Below, piece after piece: positions 49,901 to 63,500 of a stretch of DNA of 64,000 nt. The translations under genes were made by a program, and so were the position numbers. The notes beneath the pieces were generated by a model. That model had not been told where the DNA came from and made no database searches. It saw only the letters and a program-made list of their open reading frames with translations. The DNA comes from Aphrophora alni (lineage: Eukaryota > Arthropoda > Insecta > Hemiptera > Aphrophoridae), in assembly GCA_963513935.1 (NCBI GenBank), contig OY740768.1, positions 71,356,877 through 71,420,876 on the forward strand. Reading direction: 5' to 3'. How positions within the stretch are numbered: the first letter of the stretch is position 1; every line of letters starts with the position of its first letter.

Positions 49901-51128
49901 CCGCGACAGGATTTTCCAGGTATTTCAAATTTACAGATTTTGTCATATCATAAATTTTATTAATGTTTTAAAATAATTTGTTAATTATCATGTATTCTTT
50001 AAAATATGTATTTCATGTTTTATTTAATATTCAATGTTCTTTTTGAAACTGAATGATTATAAAAATTTTCATTTCTTAAAACATACTTTACAAAACCTTG
50101 AACAGGCACATTTTAAGTTTTGAACAATTATGTGAAATAGGTGCAAACTAATGTTGAACATTAAATGATCAGAATATCTTATTGAACATGTCAAATATAA
50201 AATAACTAGAGAAATCTCTTCTAAAACAGAAAATTTCGTTTTACAAACTTTTGCAGATTTTGCAAGTCTTATACAAGTTTTGTTTTAAACTAAACGAAAT
50301 ATATATAAATAGCTTTATAGTCATCTAAGAAGCTTTTAATTATAATCTTAACGAAGTTCTGTGATGCTATCAATTTACTTTAATTTTGACAAATAACCAG
50401 ATATTTTCTTCAATAAAGAACATTAATGCTACAACATGTCTGATTTTGCACAGACGCTAAAAAACGTGTTTTTTTGGCCTTAGCTAATACGCTGGTTGGA
50501 GAAACCTAGCAATTCTTGCCTCACATTGCATAGACCAGCGAAAGATCTTAACATGTTTCTACCTGTTTGCAAAACACGTTTTGTTTAATATATCTTCAGA
50601 GTTTCAAGTGCACAAAAGTGATGTTTTTTTTAAAAAAAAAAACTGACTTTGCAGAACCTTGACTAAACTTACATTGTACATGTGTCTAAATTGCTTCAGC
50701 GAATATGTTTTTCTTAAAGCTATCTTTTAGATGTAGACTTGTGTAGTTATTTATAAATTATATAACAAATAATTGGGTGGTGACTGCATGCAAACTTTTG
50801 GTCCTAACAACCTCCAAGAGGTTATTTTCTAAATTAACATAATTGACGTCAATTTAAAAATTTCAATATTCAAAATTTATATATATATATATTTTTTTTT
50901 TATAAACTTCTCATTTTATAATAAATTCTTGTATTTTAAAATATATAAATTTATTGGCCAATATAGCATTTAAGAAATTTATCAAACCAGTAATATTATG
51001 TAACTTTAGTCTAGTGATAAACCTGTTTACAATAGATATGAATTTTTCGTATTTAAAACATCAAACTCATTTATAAATCTTTACATTATTAAATTCTGTA
51101 ACTGTTTTGAAAAACTATCATCTCATAA
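46937..51128. other. Non-coding AT-rich DNA
   Basis: No gene is supported. 49560-49720 is GC-richer (ccactcgccgcccctc, acggctggttagcctagctg) and may be a repeat fragment. A short hairpin, aacctccaagaggtt, lies at 50810-50824. Confidence 0.55.
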
Positions 51129-51410
51129 AGTAAAAAGGGGGGAATAAATATCAGTATCTTTTCATCTTTTTTTTTATTCTAATTTTACATTAAGGGCGTA
51201 TAATCTTTTTTTTTGGATTAATTGTAATCCTGTTAATTATTAAGCTGTGCTCATTGTCTTTCTTTTTATTGTTAAATTTTGTAACTATATATATATAAAC
51301 TAAAAAGGGGGGATAAATTTTTAGAATCTATTGATTAATTTTTTTTTATTTAAATTATTATATGTTACATTAAGGGCGTATAACTTTTACTAATTATGAT
51401 CTTGTTAATC
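51129..51410 (+). repeat. Two-copy ~170-bp tandem duplication
   Basis: Two units start taaaaagggggg.ataaat at about 51129 and 51301. Each continues with a T-run and then tacattaagggcgtataa (51186 and 51365) and gtta.t..taagct. The divergence is moderate. Confidence 0.75.
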
Positions 51411-54400
51411 ATAAGCTTTTTTACTGATGATTTGTGTCAGGATGTCTTTCTAAGTTGTAAATGACAAAATCTGAACCGTCGAAAATTCTTTTGTTTCAAT
51501 AAATTTGAGCCTTGTTAATTACTAAATTTGTCTTTGTCTTTTTTACTTTTCTTTTTCAAACATTGTTACCATTTTGGTTCCGCCTTTTCTTAAATTTAAG
51601 TCCCCTGGTAACAACTCAAAAAAAATAAAAATAATAATGTCGTATTTCCGGATTTATTCGATCGAATAGGTATCTAGAGTATTTATCTTTTATATCTAGT
51701 TGATAATTTTACTAGTGCTTCTAAATTATTTAGTAAATAAGTCAGAAAAATTATATTTGCTTGACAAATAAGGTGCTTTATATTATTTTGTGCCATTACG
51801 AAATAATATTATTATTATTACAATTATTTTCTTGTAGCCTAAATAATATTTTATAAGATTGTGTTCCATTTCTTTAGCTGTTGTTCTGCCATCGTTCTAT
51901 AACATATGGTTAGTCTCGACAATTGACTCTTTGATGACTATTGAGAGGAATAAATGATATTATTATTTTGTGATTGTTGGAAATACAGTCTCTCTTCCTA
52001 CTCTTAGTTAATTAATTGCTATATTATATTAAGACTGTAAATCAATATTCATGAGGAATATCAAGGTGGTAACAATATTTATTCTATAACTTTGAAGAAA
52101 CACTGATTTAATTTGTTACGAAAATGAAATTCGCAATAAGTATTTAATTTATTAAACTTTATAAAAATTATTGCAATATTTATTTTATTTTAAAACCTTG
52201 AGACAAATTAAAGAGGATACCGTTGATTAATTTTAAATACAGTGTAGTCATTATAAAATATGGGTTCTAAGGAAAGATCAACACTCCAGGTTAAAATTAA
52301 TTTGGTGTAGAAGGATAATATATGCGAATATGCGAGAAGAGATACATAGATTAAAGTTATGGACAAATATAATAAAGAGCCTACCTGAAGTAGATCATTT
52401 AGCAAAGTTTACACATTTCTGAGGAATTCTGTTCTGTACATGACATTTTATGTCAAACATAAATGCAAATAAACAATCGATGTATTTGTTATGTAATTAA
52501 TAAGCTACATTGTTTGATATTAGTGTAACTTTGTGAAACTCATGAAAAAGATTTTGAATTTATATATATGAATACATAAAAATGTGATATGCGAAAAAAT
52601 ACAGTTTGATGTTAAATCGTACCTTAATGTTTGAAATGTATTTTTATTGTGAGTTTTAATAGACGAACATTTATATAGATTAACTGTTAAAATTACCACT
52701 TAGTTTACGAAGTCAAATTTATCTGGAAGTCTTTATATAATTGAAGTGCAGGAAATGGGAAGACATATACCTTAGCTATGGAGCGATCATCTACTTATTC
52801 AGTAAGTTCTTGATTAAGCCCTAGCAGTTTCGAGGTAAAGAGATAAGACCAATGATTAATACTCCAGTAAGAATCACTTAGGTAAGCGGAGAGAGGAGGT
52901 AGATTCCACACAGTAAAAAAAAAGTATTAAAGACTAGAAAGACAAAAGTTAAGAGTGATGATAAGAATTTAATTACTTTTTATTAATATACTGTAGTTTG
53001 AATAGATATCTTTTGATTATGGGAAACGAAATGAACTTTAATAATTCTATTATTGGAAATAAGAAAAATGTATACAGTAGAATGAACAAAACGTGATATC
53101 AATTAAATGATATAACTTACTTCACCATATAAAGATCCACAATACATTTCTAAATAATTAACTTAAAATTTGGTTTGAATTTTTTAAAAACAATAAGAAA
53201 AAACTATATTTTTAAAGCATTTTGCGATTAAAATTTCACAATATGCTAAACTAATTTATTTCCCAATGAACATTTATAAGCGAATCCATTACGAGATTGA
53301 ACGAACATGGAATAAATACAAGACAGTTACTCTTTATATCTACCGACAGTACAGGATATTAATACTGTAGAGAAGTAATATAGGATTTTCAGGTCACGCC
53401 CTACAGTCCAAAACAAAATGGACGAGATGCTGTTTATTTTACTTCAGGAAGCAATTTCAGAGATACTGGTGGGATATTAGCTTTAGTAAAAAATATATAC
53501 ATTACGTTTACAATGTTAACACATACTTTTGCAGTATTGGAAATATATAAGTTGAAAGGACGGACGCTATAAAGGTATGAAGCAATATTACGTTAAAAAA
53601 TATACGCTACAGAGTTATGAACATATATTCTAATGCTATAAAAATGTTATAGATTTAAACGTTATGGAAATGAACAACAGTTTTTACGACAAATATTTTA
53701 TAAATAACAAAGTAATGCTTCAATGACTAAGCCGTCATCTTCAATTATTGCATGCTACCTATATGTCACTGAATAACGAAACCTAGCCATGCCTCTTTTG
53801 GTTTAGTGTTACAAAGGTTAAACTCATCACAAATATAAGTTCTTTATTTTCAAGTTAACTTTAGTTGTAATAAGTTAAATATCTTCATTTAACGGAAATA
53901 TTATGATTAAATACGTTTTCAATTCTGTAAGCTTTTTCTCGTATTATTGTTTCGTTTTTTTATAATATGCTGAAATAATAAATAATATTATGAAAAATAA
54001 TCAAAATAATAATAATGGAATTTTTATGAGGAGAACTGGATTACATGCTTATAGACAAGATCATAATGAGTGGGTACTCTTACGTATTTAGAGTGGAAAT
54101 ATAGTCCCTTGCCCCTCTTCTTTACTGCAAAATTTTCATTATTCAATTTTGAACCAAATGAAATGTGTATATAATTACTTAGAAATAAAATTTAAAAGCA
54201 AATATACAATTAGCAACGTGATTAATTATTAATAACAAATAATGAGTTCTACATGTCTCAACACTTTTTCCTATTTATACGTTTTCTATGAACATTTATA
54301 ATTATTGTATAAGTAATAAGAAAGGGTTTTGCAATTTTCATGCAAAATGTGAAGTTTCTATCAGTATAATTAAAATGTTCATAAATATAAAAAACCAATA

Positions 54401-56157
54401 ATATCCAAAAACATTGTCGATTTCTTGGAATATAATATATATTTTAATATATTGATTTTATTATTACAGTTACTTTTTACAATCTCTAAACCTAAATGTA
54501 CACTAGTTATAGAATATTAGCATGCTAATAGATGATTTTATAATACCATAAAAATGATATCTTTATTACAAAACATTTCAAAACTTCAACAAATTTAAAC
54601 ATTAGTCCTGTGCCATTACAATGCAAGAATGACCAGAATATACCGCTCTTAATTTGTCACTAAAGATTTGGATGGTTTACTCATTCCCCATTCTGGAGTA
54701 TTATTGTAGTGTCAGAAACATGTGTCCTTGTCCACCCTTCTGAGTTATACCATTGCATTCAACGGTTTACTGTCGTTATGTAGTGTTAAACAACATGTTT
54801 AGTGTGTTTTGCTGTCAGTTGTATATGAACTAGATAATGTCATAACAGCTATGTAGAAATCGTAGGATATTTAATAACTTTTAAATATTTTAATACCAAA
54901 ACTAACCAACAAAGTAAAAGTCAAATACTATAACTATGATTTTATTTCTTTGATATTGGTCTGTAAATTTTAGTCCTACCGTGCGTTCAGTTTTATGCCG
55001 TAAAATTCAAAATCAGTAAATAGTGTATAACTGATTACAGATGTAATAAACTTGAAAATGTGTATTTCTAACGTATAATATGAATATTATGTTACATTTG
55101 GTGACAAAATAAGTAGCACAAAATAAAATATGAAAAAAGTGACCCATCTATAAAATAAATGTGTATGCTAAACGTTGCTATTTATAAAAGTTAAAATGCT
55201 TTACTTAATCCACATTTCTTCAAGATCAGCCTTAATTTGTTTGTTTTTGATGCAATAATCCTCTCTTAAGCAATTAGTACGATCGGATTTTATATTCCAT
55301 GATATGGTGGATTTTAAGTTTTGGGTTGTAATGTCTAACTCTTGCCGATATCGTATACGTTTATTAAAAATAATGGTAGTATACCGTTTTCTAACACTAT
55401 CTTAAATTATTTTGAATCATTAATTAACAATACATCATTACACAAAATAGCTATTATTAGTATTTATTTTATTGCTTTCGTTAAGTTTTTTTTTTAATTT
55501 TCGCGAAGGGAGGTAAAACTTTATTAAATCTTTTCCGATTCAACATTAATTTAAATAGTCCTTTCTTTTTTTTTAAATAAGTTGCGTAAATGTGGGTTTG
55601 TCATCTGTAAAACTGATGCTGAATCCATTTTTAAATTGACTTAAAGATATTTAATGTAAAAGAAATTAAAGTAATTGTTGTTAATATTAATTTAACACTA
55701 TAAACTCTAATGATCTACACTTGTGGAAACTTCAATAATCATATGAATGAAAACTTAGTTTTCCACAACACAACTTTTTTTTTTTGTTCATTACAAATAC
55801 AAGTAGACGTTTCAATGGCTCATGCTCAGTCATTGTCAATAAGTCATGCTATAATTTGGATGAACAGAATAAATTAATATTCCTTACCTTAAATGAAATA
55901 CAGCTTACCATATCGCAATTAAAAGAAAACAAGTTTAGGAATAATTGCCTAAAACCAAAAAAGATTAGAATTAAAAATTCCATCTTTAAAAAAAATTAAT
56001 AGAATGAAACAGGTATCTGGTTTAGGAAGAATTTATAGCAAAGGCGAAGGGAACTTAAGTTCGATTTCAATATAAAACCATATATCAATTTTAAAATCGT
56101 TACCCTTTTACTACCCATGATAAATAAATGTACAAAAAATTATTTACAAAAAAAACC
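51411..56157. other. Non-coding AT-rich DNA, nothing recognised
   Basis: Both strands show stops at high density. No motif of a known transposon or gene was seen. A 71-codon Asn/Lys-rich frame at 55784-55999 has no recognisable domain. Confidence 0.55.
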
Positions 56158-56165
56158 AAAAAAAA

Positions 56166-56199
56166 GTTTCACGTTTAAGTAGAGTAGAGACATCATCAG
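56166..56199 (-). ncRNA. Decayed hammerhead-like motif
   Basis: On the minus strand ctgatga (56199-56193) is followed 22 bases later by gaaac (56170-56166). The intervening sequence does not form an obvious stem II, so only the two core boxes are kept. Confidence 0.25.
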
Positions 56200-56557
56200 A
56201 GGAGATGGTGTCGAATATTACTTTAGATATTGTAAATGTGTGTGAGAGGAGGTTATTTCAATGCTTTCGTATCGTGTATTCATATAGTCATGGGAAATAA
56301 AAGTGATGGCAGTGTACATGTATGTAACGTTGCATTAAAATCATTGCAAAGGCTAAAACAATAATACTGAGAAATAGTAGATGGATAATATTCAGAACCA
56401 CCAAAACAAATTTCAGAGTATTTTTTAACAACCATTTAAAAGACACAATATTAAATGTCAGGTTTCAACACTTGAAATAATTCTAAATTAAAGTATAATT
56501 TTTATAGATACATGTTTATCCGTCCTGCAACTATATATGTGCAATTTAACACAAGGC

Positions 56558-56584
56558 GTTTCGGGAACACGTTCCCATCTTCAG
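56558..56584 (-). ncRNA. Hammerhead-ribozyme-like core of a Penelope-like element
   Basis: Minus-strand order: ctgaaga, t, gggaac/gttccc (a perfect palindromic stem II of 5-6 bp with a 2-4 nt loop), gaaac. It lies about 240 bp beyond the GIY-YIG remnant of 56823-57131 on the same strand, the place where Penelope-like elements carry such motifs. Stems I and III are unresolved. Confidence 0.6.
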
Positions 56585-56822
56585 GTAATTATAATTTAAC
56601 TCACTTTTGAGCACGTTAAATAAAGTAAAATTTACATTTATAAATTTACTTCACATAACACTACATTACACAACAACTTTACAACCCAAATTTATATATA
56701 TATACACAAAAACAATCTGTGAAAATATAAAACCAATCGTATTGGACCATATTTTCAATTCGGGGGGCACTCGTTAACTGAAAGGCTACAGTCGTTATCT
56801 CCTTCATCAGGATTATTTATTT

Positions 56823-57131
56823 TCAATTTGATTTAATATACAACTGTTCATTAAGGAGTAAATTACTTTAGTACACGCTGGCTTGGTAAATTTCAAATTC
56901 GGCTAACGCGGTCAATAGGAGACCTTTGTTAGACAAATGCAGGGGTGTTAAATTTACTGATTAACTCTCATAATCATGATTACTGTCAATTAAACGTACG
57001 ACACATTATTTTGAATTGTTATTTGTGTTATCTTTTTTATGTAAACATCATTTAAATATTTCCTTAAATCTTCTGCCGGATTTCCCATTATAAAATTTCT
57101 TACGATCGCCGCAATTAAGCTTATAAAAACC
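56823..57131 (-). pseudogene. Penelope-like GIY-YIG endonuclease remnant
   Basis: The minus strand from 57131 reads GFYKLNCGDRKKFYNGKSGR. GFY and YNG stand in for the GIY and YIG motifs with the usual spacing of about ten residues. The following Arg-containing GKSGRRFKE fits the catalytic helix. After a TGA at 57048 and a frameshift, matching pieces continue: RLIDSNHDYES, LHLSNKGLLLTALAEFEIY and LLLNEQLYIKSN, which is the C-terminal half of a Penelope-type endonuclease. Just 5' (57240-57135) a similar-looking linker region is readable but broken. Several stops make it inactive. A further ctgatga box lies 3' at 56810-56804 without a gaaac partner. The RT half is not seen upstream, so this is a 3' truncated end of a copy. 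Confidence 0.75.
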
Positions 57132-57246
57132 AGATCAATATTCAATATTTTATATGTACTTTGGTTGTAGTTGTTTCCTTATATTGTTGTTAGTGGTAAA
57201 AGATATTTTCACATTGTGTTTCCTTAATGTTTGTGTTTTTTAATTA

Positions 57247-57249
<3 letters not shown>

Positions 57250-57277
<28 letters not shown>

Positions 57278-59416
57278 AGTTAGTATATTCAGAGAAAATA
57301 AATTTAATAGGGTTTCCTTCATTATTTCCATTTATATTTTTTTCATGTGTTAGACATGAAAAATGAATCTTGAAATAAGGTTAACAGAACGTGTCGGACA
57401 AATTTTTCCTAGACAGTAGTCCTTGAATTCTTGTTATTGAATTCAATATATTAGTCAGAAACAATAAGTGTTTGATGCTTTCCAATTATATTCTAAAAAA
57501 CTTAAAACAATGAGATAAAATGAGTTGCAAATAGGACGCAATATTATTTTGGCTCTTCATATTTTAACTTATAATTAAAAAATAACGGTCATAAAAATTC
57601 CACTAACTTTTTTACATACCCTCCTACAAAATCAAAAATAACACTTTCGAAAAAATCTCTATATTGCTCTCAGATAAAAAAAAAAAAATGTACTTTTTAA
57701 TTTTTATTGAGTTTTTACCCATGTATTTCATATTGGATATATAATGGTAGATAGCAAGTCATTTAAATAAATTTATGTAAGGGTCCTATTTTATTAACAT
57801 TTTATGAATTCAAAAAATACATAATATTTTTGTAGAGATATTTATATATTTAAACATAGCCTTTATTTTGCCTTACTCTCGTCGAGAGCTAAATATTTTT
57901 TTTATTCAAACCGAGTTTATTAATTTGGCTATAACGTAAATGACAGATACTCGAATACATGTTCCTATCTTTTATGCCAGATATTTTTGAAAGTCTCTGT
58001 ATCAGTATTGACGATTTTGCCGACTTATTTGTGTCTTCATTAATAATCGCATATCACGAATATTTGTTGATAATGATAGATCTAATTTTGAGAACATAAG
58101 CCATATCATCTTCAGGGGTCGTTATTTTGGTTTTTAAAAATAACTACCAACTTGGTATATTTGGGGAAATGGCAACCAATTTTGGTTTAGACTTTTATTT
58201 ACAGGTTACATTTATCACAATTTTATTAAAATATTTACAACTCATTTTTGGAAAATCTAAATTATGGGGATAGGTCTTATTGTAAAATGGTCACTTTGAG
58301 ATCAAATAAAAAAAAGGGCCCAAATTTAAAAATTAATTAAAATCTGTCTACAGGTTTAGGCTGTAAACTTTCGCACAGTTGACAGACAAAAGACATAAAT
58401 CATTCAAAAACTATTGGACTCAAACTGGTTGAAAACAGATATATCTGGAGAAAAATAGATAGATTTTCACTCATCACATAACTTATATATACTACGTATA
58501 AGTGAGATAAACAAAATCTAAATACAACATTTAATTAATTAATAGTATATTATAATGAAAAGTATAAAACCATTACAACTTTTAAAAGAAGGATTCGAAA
58601 CCTAAAAAATAAATAAATATCAGAAAAATTATGTATTGTAACAATACATCTCACAATATAATCTAAAACACAATTAGTTAGGACAGTTCATAATATTTTT
58701 ATAGTCCGTGTTATTACAAATAGATTCTGAATCGATTTTGTTGTTACAAAGTTTATTGTTTACAATTAGTCTAGTTTTTATAATACATATAGGCCTAAAA
58801 CAATGTTTGTAATTCCTTTTAAAGGAAAGATAAGATGATTAAACAACACGTTTCTGAAAATGTTTTGTTCTGTTACAGTTAACTTTTGTTAGAAACGAAT
58901 GGCAACTGTATGTTTTAAAATTTACATAAAGTTAAAATTGTTACCGCGTTCTTTATAACTAATTGCTCTCTAATTTATTTTGAGTAATTTAGAAATTCCT
59001 AAAATAATTTTTATGTTACAAGAGTAGGTCAGAGTTTTTTCTAGTGAGTAATAAATGTATTTGTTTACATATATTCATTTTCTTCTTTTTTAATGGGATT
59101 GAATTTAAAACCAACTAAATAAAATAAATAGTAATTTGTAGATCAATATTTGAACATACGTTCGTTCGTTGATGTTTATGTTTTTCAACAATGTAGATGA
59201 CCCACATTTTTGTCATTAGAATAGATCATAGAAAATTGTTTTTTTTTTTACAAAGATACCATAGTATTTTACATTTACATAAATATCATACATATACCCT
59301 ACACCTTCTGATGTTCATTTATTGTATTTTATTAATATTAACTAGTATATAGAGAGTAAAAAATAAGTCTTGGTGTAATTTAAGTGGATTGCTATATCAA
59401 CATGAAACCTCTAGCA
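57250..59416. other. Non-coding AT-rich DNA
   Basis: No gene or structured repeat is supported. Confidence 0.55.
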
Positions 59417-59654
59417 TACTTACTTATTATAACAGTTTTTGTAGTGTTTAAAGGGGGTAAAATTTTTGCTCCCCTTTTGAAAGGGAGGGAGTAAAGGGGG
59501 CAACTATCAATTTTGAATGGTAACCCTTATCTTATGACATATCATTGGAAAGGTCTATGCAGTACAAAAATATTGGTACCTCCGAAAGATTTCTAGTACA
59601 TCAATGGCAAAAGTTATTTTTTTAAAAATAGTCATTACTAACTTCCTTATCACA

Positions 59655-60150
59655 CACCTGTTATAATGTAACAAGTGTTAGAATTGGTCATCTTCGGTGA
59701 TTTGGGAGTGTGATAACCGATCATAAAAAAGTGAGACAGCATTCGTAAAAGATTCTCTTGGAATGGATTGAGTATTTTGTAAAATTCTACTCTTAGTAAC
59801 TGATGACAGGATAATATTTAGTAAACCAGTTTCTGCGTCTAGCGTATCCATCATATATTCACAAAATTCAACTCTACTATCAAAGTCGTCTTCACTAGTC
59901 TCTTGTACTAGATGGACTTCAAAAGGTTTAAATTTATTATCTTGAAGGATTTTTTATTTATTAATTTTTTTATTTATTTATTTATTTATTTATTTATTTT
60001 TTTTACTGAGGCATGGTTGATTTTGTGTCCAAAGCTTTTCTTAGTGTTGATAAGTAGACATTTACAAATAAGAGCTGCATGACATCTTTTGATTTATCTT
60101 CATCAATTGAAGGAGGCCTACCTGACGTTGGTCTGTTTAGTATACCATGT
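59655..60150 (-). pseudogene. Mariner-type transposase N-terminal/middle remnant
   Basis: Minus strand: a first piece (about 60146-60001) reads RPTSGRPPSIDEDKSKDVMQ, like the linker between the two DNA-binding helix-turn-helix units. After a (TTTA)n expansion, a second piece (59941 down to about 59700) reads PFEVHLVQETSEDDFDSRVE, FCEYMMDTLD and a C-terminal stretch in which the first catalytic Asp region is no longer recognisable. The order matches a mariner transposase up to the start of the DDE core. The rest is absent and is replaced by the left inverted repeat. Confidence 0.7.
59940..60003. repeat. (TTTA)n microsatellite inside the transposase remnant
   Basis: About 60 bp of ttta/tttat repeats separate the two transposase pieces. 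Confidence 0.85.
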
Positions 60151-60560
60151 GACTCAGTATTAAACTAATTGATTAATTGCTTAAATAACACTGAATGGGA
60201 CAAAAATTAGTCCAAATTTGATATTTACAAACAGGTATATATTTTCATTGGGAATATCAAAACATACTGCGTATGTTTACTGAAACCAGAATAAGAAAAC
60301 GAATGTGTATTGTTGTCTTAATGTTTGTAGTTCTTAAAATAGCCTAGAAAAATGATAACTTCTAATTAAACTTTTCATCCATGTATTGCCAGGGATGTAC
60401 TAGAAAACTTTAGAGATACCATTATTTTTCTATCATTTACACCTTTCCTTATGTCACAAGATAGGGATTACCAATACAAACAAATTAAAGTTGCTCCTTC
60501 CCTACCCCCGAAATTTTAATCCCCCTTTAACATTAGAAAAAGTGTTATAATACGTAAGTA

Positions 60561-63500
60561 CGATAAAGGTTTCACTTTTATATACCAATTCATTTAAATT
60601 ATATCGAGGTTTATCACGACTTATTTTACAGAATGTATAGTGCTGAGAAATAAGCTACAAATATACCAACATACCATTTCCTATCAACATTGTTTCCCTT
60701 GTTTGGACTGTATGGTCTATGGCCATAAAGAGGGACAGATGTACGAGCGACAGAAGAAAAAAAACCAGAAATATTCTTTTCTACAAAAACTAGACATGTA
60801 TTTGGTTGACCTATAACATAATTTATTCTAAACTAATTTAAGTCATCACAATTCGACTTCAGCTACTTTTTCTGAGTGACGACATGTTATAGTTTCAAAA
60901 ATCACTAGTAATAATAATATTTCATAAACAAAGAGACAATGATCGTATCAAAATCCCCACTTTCCCGTTTTCTTTACAATTTCTAAGTTATTTATATAAA
61001 AATTAAATTGAGTCATCGGGCACACTACACGAATCTTTAAAAATTGAAGGAAGTTGGACCAATAGTTTCGACTCAATTGTTTTCAGTTTAAGATTATGTA
61101 GACATAAAATATTTGGAAAACTTTCTAAATGTGTTTATATCGGTCCTTATACTTAATTACAAAGTAAAACATTTTGTGTAATTGCTTAAGAGAGTCTTAG
61201 TCTTAAAAATGTTTATTGTAAAAATTTTGATTCAAATGGTACGTTTTATAAGAGCATTTATATTCTGTAGGTGTATGTGACCTCGTTTTGCATTTCAGAA
61301 TATGTTGAAAATAATTGGAATTGTTCTGGCGTAGAATTGCACTACGTGCTTTAAGACATGAACAAAATGTATGACTGTGATAAATACGGAGCCAAATTTA
61401 TTGGTTTGTTGGATATATTGGAATATGTCTCAGGCCAACAATCCTCCAATTACATTGAAAATCAAAAGTTAAAAGGTTTCATATAAATAACTTTAAAATG
61501 TTTTGAGAAATTATCAATTTAATCACTCTTAAATATATTAGTTTAAATTTATTTATTTATTTTATTTTATTTATTTTATTTTATTTTATTTTATTTTTTC
61601 ATTATCATGACTGAAAATATTTAAAATGAAACCAAATGTCACAAAAATATACAAATCTGAATTATAAATCAGATTTATGTGTAACATTATTATAGAAAAA
61701 CCTTTTTACTCTGATTCGCGAAACATGGAATTTAATTATTTGATAATTATCAAATCCTTTTCATAATTTAATTGTACATAATATTAATCTTTATAAACCA
61801 CACACCTAATATAAAGTTATTTTACTTAAATCATTTGTCTAACTGAAGGCTAAAAAAAGATAAAATAACAAAATTCGTTTTTAATACGACCATAAATCTT
61901 TTTTAAATATATGTGGTAAAATACGTAAAATATGACGAGTTCAAGGTATTTAAACATATTTAATTCAACCATCTATTTATTGGAAAGCACAATTTTTTGC
62001 GTTATTCAATTATGTCTTTTGATTAACGTCATAAATGGTTTATATCGTGATATCACTTGATTGCATGATATACTTATTCAATGAAAAAACGACACAATAT
62101 TTAGTAAATTCTACAATTTTATTGAGTCTTGCCGATCATGGTTTCGCCAGAAACGGCATTTACAAGGCAGCTTTACAAAGACTAAGGTAAATATTGAAAC
62201 CTGGCAATTGTGTTGTTTTTTCATTAAAATGGAGTTCTACCAAGTACCTTCGGTCAATAGTGTAAATCGTATAAACTTATTCGTTTATTCTTATTAAAAT
62301 CATCATAATCTAGAAGAGAATTATCTCTACGGCAGTAAAACAGGTATTTTGGGTCTTAATTTTGAATCCAAAAGATATATCATAAAACTGTTAATAAACG
62401 AATATTGATGTTTACACAATTTGTCATTTAGTGTACAACTTGACCAATTTGTAAATAAATATTTTTAAATATAAATATGTCTATGTTTCAAAAATTATAT
62501 AATTGCAGGATTTGTGGTTATTTCTAAAAAAAAGTAATATACCTACAATTTATAAGTCTTTTTGCTTTCATAATTTTAAAGATAATTGAATGCAGTTATT
62601 TACACCCACAACTATTATATAATCAATTAAGTAACAAAACTTTACTCAATTTTATAGCGTACTTTTCATGTATTATAAAAGTACTTTTATGTATTATGTC
62701 GCTACTTCAATGTATTTTATTAAAGTTCTTTAATAATTATTATTATGATTTATTCTAGTGCGACTAAAATTAATTCAAGTTTAGACGAGACAAATTTTAA
62801 AATGTCATGCAATAAATGAAAGCGAAATCTATATACGATATTAAGTATAACTTGAGGGGAATAATTTTCTTATTTGTTATCACTATTTGGAACATTGTCA
62901 CATCAACTGATGGAGATTAATTAACCCACTTTTGCATTAATTTTGGAGAGGCGCCACTTTTAGTTTTAGAACTTATACAATTTACTGCTTTTGTTGACTT
63001 AGAGGGGGAGAGTCATCATTCTCTTTCTGATGCCCTTTTCATAGACAACCACTTGTTATTCCAACAGAAAAAATTGTCACAGATATTATAAAAGTCGTTT
63101 TTTACAACCACCAAGTACATATGCAACAACTAAATTGTAATATATTTTTTAATAAGAATTGGAAATATATCCAAAAGTGTACCAACAAATTTTTACGCTG
63201 ACTGCAATAGAAATAAAATGGCGACAGTTGACAGCGATTTATGGTTTAAACGATAACAAGCAATATGATAACTTTTTATTCTTTTATAGACTTCAATAAG
63301 TTTTTAATTTAATTACCACAATATAACAAATAATAAAATTTCTTTTTATAATAAAACATTTTTCTAACCAAACAAAATCATTGAAATTGAAACGCTGTCT
63401 ACTGCTACGCACAGGAATGAAAAACATCAAAGACATCCCTGATGAATTTCCTAGAGATGTTAGCATTTTTAAATCCTCTGAGTAAAATACAAGATTGTAG

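Larger units (their letters stand above)
59417..60560 (-). mobile_element. Mariner-like transposon with ~190-bp inverted repeats, internally deleted
   Basis: The left arm (59419-59610) and right arm (60385-60558) are inverted copies. Shared blocks include cttac.tattataac at the ends, aaaggggg.., ttatcttatgacata-like sequence, and ctagtacatc..tggcaa at the inner ends. TA dinucleotides flank both ends (59417-59418 and 60559-60560), which is the target duplication of Tc1/mariner elements. The centre keeps transposase pieces but lacks the catalytic C-terminal half, so the element is a non-autonomous deletion derivative. Confidence 0.75.

Noticed and set aside
62133..62175. Third hammerhead-like motif (tgcc, gtttct, ggcgaaac on the minus strand)
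   Set aside because: The gaaac box and a short stem are present but no ctganga box; kept only as a remark in the region entry.
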